From: Anoplopoma fimbria
Taxonomy: Eukaryota > Chordata > Actinopteri > Perciformes > Anoplopomatidae
Length of the DNA stretch: 64,000 bases
Direction: 5' to 3'
NCBI RefSeq assembly: GCF_027596085.1
Contig: NC_072472.1
Span: 21,223,552 to 21,287,551 of the forward strand
Part shown: positions 1 through 10,375 of the stretch, piece after piece
Layout: every line of letters starts with the position of its first letter
Position numbering within the stretch: position 1 is the stretch's first letter
Notes under the pieces: model-generated
What the model was told of the DNA's origin: nothing
What the model saw: the letters and a program-made list of their open reading frames with translations, nothing else
Database searches by the model: none
Position numbers and translations under genes: made by a program

Positions 1-471
1 CTTATGCAACTCCATTGTGTTTTAGAATCAAGAGTTACTGAGATTTTCCGGCAACAATTGTTTTCATCGTCAATGAACTTCCAACGTCGACAGGAATTAT
101 TTACAGGAGTTATCAGAAAAATGTTAAACCTTCAGATGCAGAGCTGTAAAAAAACAGCTCAAATCAAAGCAGTGTCTACAGAAATAAGTCATGTTTGCCT
201 GCTTTGTAATAATCGGGCAGGCCACCAAGGGGGTACAGAAAGAGTTGGGGGTGGGGCTTGAAGGTATGTGTTTATGTGGATGTGTGTGTGTGAGTTGGAG
301 AGTGAGAGAAAGAGAGAGAGAAACTGCTCCCCACTGTTCGCCAGCCTAATCAGTCCTGCTGCAGCCCCGTATATTAGAAGCCAGTATGTGGAGGAGTCCT
401 GCTGTGTTTGCTCCCTACAAGGCCCTCGTTTCCCCAGGCTACATGTCTGAAGCACACCCTGTGTAAGGTCT

Positions 472-482
472 TGTGTGTGTGT

Positions 483-525
<43 letters not shown>

Positions 526-536
526 TGTGAGTGTGT
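472..536. repeat. (GT)n microsatellite
   Basis: About 65 bp of GT with a few interruptions (TATG, GAGT). Confidence 0.95.
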
Positions 537-949
537 ACATACTGTACAGAAATAGAACCCCTGGCATTACCTGAATAAATCCTGTCTCCTTTTCAAACTC
601 CCCTTTTCATTCTCCTGTTTTGTCCTGAACTTTGGACTTCCTTATCATCTGTGGTTTGCAACATCTCTCCCAACACCAGGCATGACCACAGCAGATGTAT
701 ACAGATGGGACATGAGTAAAAAGGGTACTGCATGCACACACCCATCACAGATCCTTTCTTTTGTTGTTGTCACCAACTTCCCTTGTATTCATTATACAAC
801 GTAATTTTGTCATTGTTACAACTTTCCAGTTTTGGTGTTCTTCCATTTATTGCAATCCTTTAAATCAATCTATAAAAACAAAATATGTCCAATAGACCAG
901 CTCCCTCCTAAAGGTCAAGAGGTCGCCCATGGGATGAAAACTAAAGTAC

Positions 950-967
950 AGTACTTGTACAAGTACT
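950..967. other. 18-bp perfect palindrome
   Basis: AGTACTTGTACAAGTACT is identical to its reverse complement with no spacer. It is isolated in unremarkable AT-rich sequence. No function is assigned. Confidence 0.7.
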
Positions 968-1724
968 CGTCCTCCCTGACTGCCTCCTCCATGGGGCTGA
1001 ATTAACCTGCAAAACCCATGCTGCCATTATTATTACACTCCTCCTCTTGTCACATGTACGCAAATATTAATACACAACACATACATAACACATTCATACA
1101 TGTAAAGAAAGACATTTCTGTACATGTATGAATGTATCAAAAACAAATAAAAAACTTTTGTTATATTAAAAAATTAATTAAAAAATATTAGTTTGTATGC
1201 GTCGCTGTGTCGTACTGTTTTATGCTATTGTCTGTTTATTTTCTTTCATTAACGTCTGTTTAATTTGTCACATTTTTGTATTAAGTTACATTGCAATAAT
1301 ACAAACATAAATTTAAAGAAGACACAAACCCAAAGGCAGAATTGGGGCATTTATACATATATACAGAATCAGTCAGAGATGTTTGAAAAAGCAATCATAT
1401 ATAGATCCTGCATCTAGCCAAAGTTCAAAGAAACAGAGAAATTAAGATAACATTGTTTCCAGAGGGCACTACTTGAAGTCCAAATGGTGTTTTATTCTCT
1501 TCTCTGTTTGCTTTGAGCCATTCTTGTGCTAAGAAAAAATAACACAGATTACTAAATTTGCCCAAGTAAAAAATTGTGGACTTCCTTTCTCACCCAAACT
1601 CAAGCAGAGAGGAAACTCATAAAAAACGGGTATCTGACAGAAACAGCCAATAAAACCACTTGAGCTCTGACACAGTTTCCTGCGCTCAGCAGCGGCTGAG
1701 CACCAGCACACGCTGACCTGTTAA

Positions 1725-1990
1725 ATGCAGGAGGCCCAGCCTCTTTTAAGCCCGTCAGACGGCCAGTCTCTGCACCGCTGGAAGAAAAAGCAGCGCGGCG
1801 GCGGAGGGCGCATTGATGCATGGTGGCGGTCGAGGATAAACAGACTTTATGGTGCATTACAGAGGCAGACAAACACACGGGCGGGCACAAATGTGGCCGG
1901 CGGCATCCTTGGACGTGGCAAATTAAACGCGCTCTCTCCTGTCGTGTACGACATAAGAGGTCTTCAAATGTTCACGCCATTAACGACGAG
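1725..1990. promoter_or_regulatory. CpG-dense block, possible regulatory element
   Basis: About 20 CpGs fall within roughly 220 bp (GCGCGGCGGCGG near 1792, GGCCGGCGGC near 1897, AACGCGCTC near 1927) in otherwise AT-rich intron. Frames crossing it on both strands have no recognisable domain. It may be an intronic CpG island, an alternative promoter or a conserved element. Confidence 0.3.
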
Positions 1991-4178
1991 TCCCACATAG
2001 AAGCATAAACACACCCGAGGCTGGATGAATTCCTGCACGTCTTGGAGTTCTGCAACTGTCAGCGTGACGGCATGTTAACCTTCCCTCAAATACACACACA
2101 AACCCTTAAATCCAGTCTCAATGCAAAAACCCAGTCTGACCAGCATGGGAGAGGCTTTCAGCAAAGACCCACTATGGAGGGGAGTGAATGATAATATGCA
2201 CCATACAGGGCTCTGCACTGCAGCACGGGCAGCTTTGAAACTGGATCCACCACTGTCAAAACCCAGAATAAATCACATCTGAGTCCTGTTTTCCGACACT
2301 TCCTGATGCAGTGTGTTGCATATCATTGACAACTGTCTTTAAAGAACAGTTCAATATGTGAGAAAAATTGTTTCTTGTAAATAATACATCTAATGTTCTC
2401 CTAGATAAGTCAGGTAATAGCTCTCTGTCAGGAGTAACGCAAATATTACTGGGCGAAGAAGCTACATGATTTGTTTCTAGTACAAGACCGATTTTTCTGA
2501 GCTTTCGTACCGCAAAGTAAGGCATCCACCAATCACGTGCTATCAAACAAGTTGAGTTATGCCGATATTTATAAAACTACAACACGGAAGGCTCCGTAGT
2601 ACAAGCCAAGACGTCAATCTTCCAATGTTGAAAAAGGCAGCGCAGACCAGATCCTCTCCTTTCCATTCTTACCTTTCACAACAAAAGCCCCAGACATATA
2701 TGACATTTTAGTGTGGTGTCTTCGTCACGCCCCCTGGTTTGTAAAACCCTTCATACTGCCTGTGAGGACTTATGAGGAACACTCTTGTCTTACTGCTTAT
2801 CACTGTTCCCCTAAGTTCTCTACATGTAAAGCAAGCAAGCAGTTAACTCTAAACAATAGGCAGAATTCAAAGTGTGACCTTAAAGCAGCTCATTCTGATA
2901 AACACAGCTATTCAGCCCGAGTTGTTTCCAAGCATCACAAGGACATTTCTGTTTTTAAAAAAAAGGACTATTATGATGTCTGTTTTAATTAAGTTAACGT
3001 TTCCATTTCTGAGCCGAATCAGCTTCCATTAGCTGAGACCGCCACATTCGCAACACACAAAAACAAAAGCCTCACCGGCTTTTTAATAAGATGCACAGAA
3101 TCCAGAAGGATCTTTATTGTAAATGCCACAACTCATTAGGCTAATTACCCTATCACACATTTACTACAGTGCTAATAACGAAGTAGGCACAGAGACAGGG
3201 AGATGGAGAGAGAGGAAACCACACATCTCCTCATAAAGCTAGCATTCTAGCAATTAGTGAAGAGAAACATTAAAGCCCACACAGACTTCCTGAGCAAAAA
3301 TAATTAAAGAAAAATGGCAGAGGAGCTGATTCTCCCTGCTTTTCTCCTTTCAAAGTCTACAGCCCCCATATGAGCACTGTGTAGAGGCAGGGACACTGGC
3401 GGAGTAGACTTCTATTAAAAGAAAAAGAGTGCTATTTGTGTTTTTTTTGTGTTTTTTGCATAATTTGACTCACTGTGGGAGACGGTGACTTGCAAAGTCA
3501 GATTTAATTGCTATTATAACAAGGTAACAAGGTGCGTTTAGTCATTAGCTCCTTGCATGGGTAAAAAAACGATTCCAAAAGTTCTAACGTGCTCTGCCTC
3601 CTCTGGGTAATGGAACAGAAAGTAATTTCACTTAAGAGCTACAAATAATCATATTTTAACAGCACATGCTGGTGAATCCTCAGTGCTGTTTCACTGTTGA
3701 TCACAACATTTTAATTGGCCATCCTACACATTTACAGACTCAGCAGGCTCGCCTGTCTCCATAGCACCATTTAACTGGCAAGCGACTTATTAAACGATCC
3801 TCTTATTGTGTCACATACAGACACGGATAATAAAACATTTGCCTGTAAAAGAACAAAATATGGACCCTGATACTCTTAAAATAGATTTTGTGAAAGTGTA
3901 AATACTAAATGGCTACTTAAAACATTTTCTAAAATAATTAATCATCTTACTAACTGATTAATGTATCCTCATGAAAAGGTTTGCATGACACCTGACAAAA
4001 AGTATTTTTTTTGTGCATTGTCCTATGAAGATCCAGTAACACGAGCCATAAGTGCGCCTGTGCAAGCTTGGTTCAGTTGAGTTATATTTAATAAATGAAT
4101 GTTGACTTGTCTGCAGATAGTGCCCCCTTAGTGAAGGTGTGATTCTCTATGATCCTCTGTGTGAAACTGCATTGACAG

Positions 4179-4283
4179 GGAAGGACAGAGGATGTCGCAT
4201 GTGTACAGATTGTAAAGCCCTCTGAGGCAAATTTGTAATTTGTGATTCTGGGCTATACAAAATAAACTGAATTGAATTGAATT
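4179..4283 (+). repeat. LINE-type 3' end, GAATT tail, copy 1
   Basis: A 5'-truncated retroelement tail (GGAAGGACAGAGGATGTCGC ... AAATAAACTGAATTGAATTG). A copy at 9865-9968 appears identical over about 104 bp. The word order (GTAAAGCCCTCTGAGGCAAA, TTTGTAATTTGTGA, short GAATT repeat) is a familiar teleost non-LTR 3' end. Which clade it belongs to (L2/Rex-like) is not certain. Confidence 0.75.
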
Positions 4284-4377
4284 ATTCGACACAGCTGCCA
4301 TTTTTTTCAAAAAGCCAGGTCAAGTGATTAAAATATTGCGATCGCTATTGTTGGGTAGCTTGGCTATTTAAAGAAGG

Positions 4378-4565
4378 CGGGTGGCTGCAGGATGTCCCGT
4401 GTCATGCAACTGATGATTCTCTCTAAAAAATTCCGTGGTCTGCAGTACACCCTGAAGTATCTGCTCAGCTCGCTTGGAACCTGGACCAAGATGGTACCAA
4501 AAAATACCAGGTACTATCCCAAAAAAAACTTCTAATGGAAACCTGAAAATAACTGTTCTACATGT
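4378..4565. mobile_element. fragment of a short DNA transposon (MITE-like)
   Basis: Contains GGTGGCTGCAGGATGTCCCG, GCTCGCTTGGAACCTGGACC, GGTACCAAAAAATACCAGGT and a nearby TGGAAACCTGAAAA. This layout matches a short non-autonomous element I associate with teleost genomes. The ends are not resolved and no transposase is present. Confidence 0.45.
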
Positions 4566-4904
4566 GTACATTGTTACCTCATAACAAACTGAGCTGAACA
4601 GGCGGAAACTCAGCTTTAGAGTCAGACCTGCATGTCCCGGCTCACAATCATGTGGGTGGTTACAAATGACTGCGCTTTACTGCTTTTAGTATGTATAAGA
4701 ACAAACAGTGAATATGAGACAGAGTTTAAGAGGTAATGCAAAATCTCATACAGTACATCAAAAAATCTGTCTTTATGTTAAGCTAGTTAAATGTTATATA
4801 TCTGGAGAAGGTAAATATGTTGTACATGGACTTCTATTTTCAAATAACTAATGTCACGTGTATTTATATTTTCCCTGAAAAAAATATAATATAAAATAAT
4901 AATA

Positions 4905-5054
4905 TAAGGAATAGTTTAGCATTTTGGGAAATATGCTTAATTGTGAGTGAGGTGAGAAGATGGATATCAATTTCATGACTGTGTTAAGTACAGAGCTGGA
5001 ATCAGGATGAAGTTAGCCTAGCTTAGCATCAAGACTAGAAGCAGTAATAGCTAG
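4905..5054 (+). repeat. interspersed element (GGAATAGTT...CTTAGCAT), copy A
   Basis: Runs from AAGGAATAGTTTAGCATTTT through GAAATATGCTTA and GTGAGGTGAGAAGATGGATA to GTTAGCCTAGCTTAGCATCA. A partner in opposite orientation lies at about 6330-6549. The family is common in percomorph sequence in my experience; its class is not certain. Confidence 0.6.
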
Positions 5055-5094
5055 TTGTTTATACAATCAACTTCATTATCAACCCAAATTCTCC

Positions 5095-5230
5095 TTCATA
5101 CCTTTAAAGCCATCCTTGCCCCTCCCTACCTCTGATCTCCTTCACACTGCCACCTCCACCCGCTCCCTCAGATCCTCCTCTTCCATCCACCTCACTGTCC
5201 CCTCTGCCCGGCTCACCACCATGGGGAGCA
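5095..5230 (+). pseudogene. decayed LINE reverse-transcriptase C-terminal fragment
   Basis: With a frame change, the plus strand reads roughly LAPPYL, then SDLLHTATSTRSLRSS..., then TTMGS. This matches the conserved C-terminal block of fish L2/CR1-type ORF2 proteins (P-YLSDLL-P---TRSLRSS, before a GDRAFS-like motif). Only about 45 residues remain, without the catalytic domain. A non-functional fragment. Confidence 0.55.
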
Positions 5231-5261
5231 ATTTAACACAACTATAAGTGAAGCTAACAAC

Positions 5262-5600
5262 TTGTAATAAGATAAGATAAGATAAGATAATCCTTTATTA
5301 GTCCCGTGTTAAGTACAGCAAATTTGCAGATTTACAACAGCGCAGAGTAAAGTGCACACAAGAGACATAGTAGAAGAAGACAAGCTAAAAATAAAAATAA
5401 AAAATAAAATAAAAAAAAAATAATAAAATAAAAAATGAAAAATAAAAATAAATAAAAACAAGTATTATAAATAAGCAATAAAAAAAACAGTAGAAAAAAC
5501 AACAATAACTGAAATACTATATTTACAGACAGAGAAAAAAACAACAACTATTTCAACTACTTTTAACTTTTCTAACCATTATTGCACAGGTTTCTATTGT
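5262..5600 (-). repeat. retroelement with (GATAA)n end and A-rich body
   Basis: Starts with a run of GATAA units (5267-5290), then AATCCTTTATTAGTCCCGTG and TACAGCAAATTTGCAGATTT, then a long A/T-rich stretch (5385-5545). The tail order implies a minus-strand insertion with the repeat tail at the left. It resembles a widespread fish repeat. The 71-codon minus frame here is low complexity. Confidence 0.6.
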
Positions 5601-6329
5601 CATGTTATTATGTTATTATTGTCCTGTGGTCATGTGGTCTGCTGGGAGCAGAGTTGGTTGGTTGGTAATACAACCTTATCTGTAGTTCACACTACACGGC
5701 AAGGAACTGCAGTCAATGAGAGAAACAGGAGCTTTACTGTATGTCTTGCATTTGCAACACCAACCAAATTGTTGTTGCCCTGTAGGCTGTTGGATGTTTG
5801 CATGAATAAACTTAAGACGTAACACAATGACTGATCTACATAGAAGGAACAGTAAAGACGAGTGGGAAAAGGCTGTTATGTCTGTGAGAACAGTACAGCG
5901 ATCTGACCACTTTAAAAGTCCTGCATTGAAATAATGTTAACATAATTTCATTTGTGAGGAATAAACCTGTTTCAGTCAAATAGGCAAAGTCATGTAATTA
6001 AACCGTGTATGGGCTCAAGGGTTACTGGTTCATTTAAACAGATTATATTATGTATCCATGTTATTTATCTTGCACTGAATGACTGTGAATGAGGCGCTAC
6101 AGCCTCGGTTTGCATTCCTCACCTCGCATGGGTGCATTGATTATTATTAGATGATAGTTCTGTTTACTGTCAGAGCCTCAGAATGTTTTATCCATAGCAT
6201 AATTCATGTTAAAATTTAAATGCAAAATACGACAGCAAAACCTCGTCAGGGGGGAAATAATTCTGTCCAAGGGCCGGATTGGGTTTACGGCCTATCTGCT
6301 AAACACTGCCATCATTTCTTATTTTACGT

Positions 6330-6549
6330 TTCTGTTTGTTTCTAAGTTATACACTTGGAATACATGTTAACTAGGCACCTACGAGAAGAACCAGGCTAGC
6401 TGTGTTGCCCTGCTGTCAGTCTTTATGCTAAGCTAACCATGTCCTGACTGTAGCTCCATACATACAGACATGAGGACGATCCTCATCTCACTCTCAGAAA
6501 GAAAGAAAGAGAGTATAATCAGTCCTAATATGTTAAACTATTTCTTTAA
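6330..6549 (-). repeat. interspersed element (GGAATAGTT...CTTAGCAT), copy B
   Basis: Reverse-oriented relative of the element at 4905-5054: it has CAGTCTTTATGCTAAGCTAA, then CTCATCTCACTCTCAGAAAG, and ends ATGTTAAACTATTTCTTTA. The two copies are 1.3 kb apart and diverged, so they form an imperfect inverted pair. Confidence 0.6.
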
Positions 6550-6924
6550 CCCATGCATTGCGTATGCATCTACATCGTCCTCCTCTTTGTGGAAGCTCAG
6601 TGTGTTTCCATTCCTTTCAATGCCATGTAAGACACAATCAATACACATTGCTGCAGGTCCACTTCTGCTGTGCATGTTTCAAACTGTTTTACATTAATTA
6701 ACACACCAAAGAAAGGATACACAGATCCCGGCTCTTATAGAGGCACTCCAATCAAGATGCTAATAAAGCACATGAGCATTATTAACGTTAATATATTCTC
6801 TCTAGAAGAAAACAACAAGAGAGACCACATTGAAATTAACTTATAATATTAGGGTCTATATCGGTGCTGCAAACATTCCTGTTTTTGTTTAGCTGCTACT
6901 GTGAGCTTCTTCTGTTCTTGCTTT

Positions 6925-6926
<2 letters not shown>

Positions 6927-7013
<87 letters not shown>
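6927..7013. repeat. (TG)43 microsatellite
   Basis: An 87-bp uninterrupted TG run, followed by a purine-rich stretch and a CpG-dense block. It generates spurious Cys-Val and His-Thr frames on both strands. Confidence 0.98.
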
Positions 7014-7015
<2 letters not shown>

Positions 7016-7060
7016 AAGGAAGGAAGAGGAGGAAAGTGGAGAAAGCCCATGTGGAAGTGG

Positions 7061-7345
7061 AAGAGGGGCTGATTTGGACTGAGACACCCCCCTCGCCCGA
7101 TATCACCACCACCACCCGGAGCTGCTCCAAACATGGCTGCTCACATCAAAGGCAGCCTTGTATCTCAGAGGAGCCGCCGAGGACTATACAGCAGCTCGCC
7201 TCAAGACTGAGCACGGGGGCCATAGCACCTCCTCCAAACAGCAGTGTTGGATACCGCGGGTGGGACCCGAGGAGCCGAGACAGACGGACCCGGCACGGTG
7301 TGCAGTGTCATGGTCACAGGACGGGCAGCACCAGACGCCCGCTGG
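7061..7345. promoter_or_regulatory. CpG-island-like block beside the (TG)43 tract
   Basis: GC-rich (about 60 percent by eye) with about 17 CpGs in 260 bp, directly after the TG run and a purine-rich stretch. On the plus strand it contains an ATG in strong Kozak context (aaacATGG, 7133) that opens only a 25-codon frame (MAAHIKGSLV...). A longer 115-codon frame overlaps it in another phase, without recognisable motifs. A regulatory element or alternative first exon is possible. No gene is claimed. Confidence 0.3.
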
Positions 7346-7785
7346 GTGGCCTCTTGTCTCATTCCACTCAACAAATCCAGTAAATTGTTGGTTTGTTGCT
7401 GACACCGGCTCGATTAAAAATGTCTGTATTTTGAATAATTTACTTCATAAATAGATAATACAAGCTCATTATAAGGGTGCATCAATATTCTAGTGATAAG
7501 CTGAGAGAGGAGTGATTTTTTTGTACTAGAGTTTTGGGTTTCACCCAGCAGAGATTTTCTTGCTTATTTTCCTCTCCTAACGAGGTGGTGCCTTCCAGGG
7601 CTTCTACATGGTAAATAAAAAAATACAGTTTGGAACACATGTCTGTGGGCTGATCTGTAAACCTAAAATAAGGGTGACAAAAGAAAAAAAAAAAGGCAAA
7701 AAGCTTATCTACACCTCAGCATGAAAATTGTCACACAATATTTCACAATGGTTTAACTTGGTCCAAATTGATCTGAAAGTTAACT

Positions 7786-8145
7786 GACAGGAACAGTGTG
7801 TAGCTTTTCAAGGGATCTATTAGCGGATATGGAATATAATATTCAAAACTATGTTTTTATTAGTGTATAATCACCTGAAACTTAAGAATCATGTTTTCGT
7901 TAGCTTAGAAAGTGCTTAGAGAGCCTTTTACGTTTTCCCATCAAAGGAAGGCCACTGTAGTGTAGTGAACGTGAGCCGAAATGCTGTGTTTTTATGTTGC
8001 TGGTAATGTCGTTACCACAATTTTCCCTCTGCAACTCACATTACCACAGTCTTGAAAAGGGAGGAGGAGTCAACAGAGGGGTATTCAGTCGGTTTCAATC
8101 TGCAACCACACCGCTAGATGCCACCAAATCCTACACACTGGCCCT
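7786..8145 (-). repeat. interspersed element (TAGGATTTGGTGGCATCTAG), copy A
   Basis: Read on the minus strand it begins GTGTAGGATTTGGTGGCATC TAGCGG, continues through GCAGATTGAAACC and a poly-purine/pyrimidine segment, and ends near CTACACACTGTTCCTG. A second copy in the other orientation lies at about 47390-47625. Known to me as a fish element of uncertain class. Confidence 0.6.
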
Positions 8146-9199
8146 TCAGAGAAAGTGCACTAATATTTTTGAGAATGAAAAAGGATTATTTCCCCAAATT
8201 AAAACATGTTGAAGTCTTAAAAAAGTGCAGTGTCTCCCTCAGTATGGTTCATCATGTCTATATTTGGACTTTACCTTGACCAAGACGTATTAGCCAACTA
8301 CTAGTTTAATTCCAAAATAAGGTCTTTACCACTTGGAGATTGATGCTTACCTTTGAAAATGACTGTTGGCGTGAAAGAGAAATAAACTGTGTTTTACAAT
8401 CTGAGTCTGGAACCTTACACAAAACAACTCTATGATGAAATATATATATATATTTGTTTTTTAATTGTGTATTTGGTTTATTTGTCTCACTCCCAATGTC
8501 AAACACTGTAGCTTGGTAAGTTTCCCTTCCGTCGGCCACTGACCAAGCATCTGTATTTGACGTGTTGGGAGTGAAAACGTGCTGCCCACTACCATGACTC
8601 TAAAGCATTAGAGAGCATTCATTCACTGTGTCACCCTAATACTCAAGAGTCATCAGAGCCTCTCCCAGTGTACACTATGCAGGAGTCAGAGGAACAGCCT
8701 GACTACTGCCAGCATATCAAATGCTTATTTCAAAGGCAATTTATTAAATTCAAAGAAAAAGTAAATTGAGGGTGCTTCTGCTGGGCTTTGATGAGTGAAA
8801 GCATTTATTGAAGGTGCTCTTTGGTTTATAAATGACACTAAGTGAAAATTGAAGGAGGCCCTTCAAGTTCAGTTTTAAAATAGCCTTTAAGTCATGGCTT
8901 GTTTGAGGGAACATATTAATTAAAGACAACACCAGCGATTGTGGCCTTCATAAGCAAGTAGCACATCAAGGCAATTTAGTAAAATTTTTGGTGTTAGGAT
9001 AGAGAGAAAATGCAATAATCATTTCAAAGGAAAGAGAAGAGAAGGGAAATTCAAGGGCAGAATGGTGCACATTGACAAGCAGACACATCTATTAACCAAA
9101 AGACAAAGTGAATACCAGCTAGAGTTTCATGGCTGTGCATCATTCACCGTGGACAGAAGTATGATGACACATGAACCTCTCATGGTAGATTGAACCAAC

Positions 9200-9336
9200 C
9201 TGTAAACGGCCCTCTTGTCAGACTCAAGCTGGGCCTGGGGGTCAAGGGTCACGCTGACAGAGGTATTTCCTGCTGCAGAGGCTGCTGGGATGTGGACCTG
9301 TGGGGTCTTGGTGTTCTGCTGAGTGGTGCCCGTCAT
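9200..9336 (-). CDS. pknox2: pknox2 second coding exon
   Basis: Minus-strand exon between acceptor tgtgtccgcag|ATG and donor TACAG|gttggt. Its 137 nt give 45 codons, from MTGTTQQNTK to DPQAQLESDKRAVY, plus the AG of a split Arg codon (phase 2). In PKNOX2 this segment comes just before the HPLFP... start of the Meis/PKNOX N-terminal domain that contacts PBX. The DPQAQLE(A/S)DKRAVYR motif is characteristic of PKNOX2; PKNOX1 has MDVDKQAIYR at this place. The Ser/Thr/Gln/Ala-rich stretch is a linker and is more diverged than the tail. The exon opens with an ATG, but it joins the previous exon in phase 0, so that Met is internal. The next exon (HPLFP...) was looked for in positions 1-9199 on the minus strand and not found; it is presumably left of the window. 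Confidence 0.94.
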
Positions 9337-9449
9337 CTGCGGACACATAAAACAACAACAATGACTTTGCAATCAAACTATGGTTTATTTTGTTACTGTT
9401 CACATGGTTTCAGGTTGGTTTCTTTAGCTTAAAGGCCTTAACAACTGGG

Positions 9450-9745
9450 GATGTGACGAATAAACAACATGAACTGCAAAATAATTGTCTGGGATTATTT
9501 CGCATTAAAACCATTCATACCCGCAGCGATCCAAATTTGCAACAGATGCAAGACATTTCAAATAAAGATTTGAGTAGATTTGCCTAGGCAAACGACCAAC
9601 TAGCAGGATCCTATTGACCCTCTGTCCTAGATCATTTTTTATATATTCTAAGGTACAGTAAGATTTTTTATTGAGTTTCCTTTTAGTGAAATGTTCTAAG
9701 TGAATTTGAGTTTCCTCTCGTAAACACTTAAGCAATGTACTGTAT
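9450..9745 (+). repeat. diverged dispersed repeat, copy 1 (partner at 19.9 kb)
   Basis: Order of shared words with 19855-20110: GAATAAAC-ACA, ATTCATACC-GCA, TTGCAAC, GACCAACTA, TGACCC, TACTGTAAGAT-like, TTTCATTGA/TTTTATTGA, GAG-TTCC followed by TAAACA. Copies are perhaps 65-75 percent similar with many indels. I do not recognise the family. Confidence 0.5.
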
Positions 9746-9864
9746 ATGTCTAATGCTATTATTGTGAAAGTTTTGAACAGAAGGGATGGATCTGGTCTGC
9801 ACTGCCTTTTTCAAGGTTGAGAGGTATAAAGTTTGACATCTTGTATCAGACTATGGAGCATGAA

Positions 9865-9968
9865 GGAAGGACAGAGGATGTCGCATGTGTACAGATTGTA
9901 AAGCCCTCTGAGGCAAATTTGTAATTTGTGATTCTGGGCTATACAAAATAAACTGAATTGAATTGAAT
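9865..9968 (+). repeat. LINE-type 3' end, GAATT tail, copy 2
   Basis: Appears identical base for base to the copy at 4179-4283, so at least one insertion is recent. It lies inside the pknox2 coding intron, antisense to the gene. The GAATT tail runs straight into the next repeat (TAGACTGTAAATAAG...), so one element landed at the edge of the other. Confidence 0.75.
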
Positions 9969-10375
9969 AGACTGTAAATAAGAAGTTGACGTAGTCATTG
10001 TGACGTCACCGATTGGTTTGCAGACTGCCGTTTTGAAGCCTCGAGTTTTGCGATTCCGCCCTCGGCATCTTGTTATTTGTAGAGGCAATAAGCCCGCCCT
10101 AAAGCATCCCCTGCTTTATGGTCTATTTGACTCTAAATGGACCATAATTTACTAAATGAACATCATGCTGTATTGAAGACTTGAAACTAGAGATTGAGAC
10201 CATAAACTCATGTTTACAATGTTTACTGAGGGAATAAATCAAGAGAGAAGTAGAGTCATTTTCTCATAGACTTCTATACAACCAGAGGAGTCGCCCCCTG
10301 ATGGACATTAGAGAGAATGCAAGTTTTAAGACATGAAGCATTGGCTCCACTCAGCAGAACCTGAGGCTGTCTACT
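9967..10375 (+). mobile_element. short interspersed element G, copy 1
   Basis: From TAGACTGTAAATAAGAAGTT through GTGACGTCACCGATTGGTTT and TTTATGGTCTATTTGACTCT to CAACCAGAGGAGTCGCCCCC and AGAACCTGAGGCTGTCTAC. It is colinear with 23575-24039 and, for its first part, with 28622-28830. No open transposase frame. A CTCF-like core (CGCCCCCTGATGG) lies at 10292-10304. No flanking direct repeat is visible. Confidence 0.65.

Larger units (their letters stand above)
1..9199 (-). other. pknox2: pknox2 intron after second coding exon (partial)
   Basis: Begins with the donor gttggt at 9199 and runs off the left edge without an acceptor that leads into the expected HPLFP exon, so the intron is at least 9.2 kb. 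Contents are listed separately: simple repeats, LINE and MITE fragments, and two CpG-dense blocks. Stretches 1-471, 537-1720, 2011-4178, 5601-6329, 6550-6926, 7346-7785 and 8146-9199 show nothing I can name. Confidence 0.75.

Noticed and set aside
1..9199. Next pknox2 exon (HPLFP... segment)
   Set aside because: No minus-strand stretch in this interval encodes that motif with splice sites; it is most likely left of the window.
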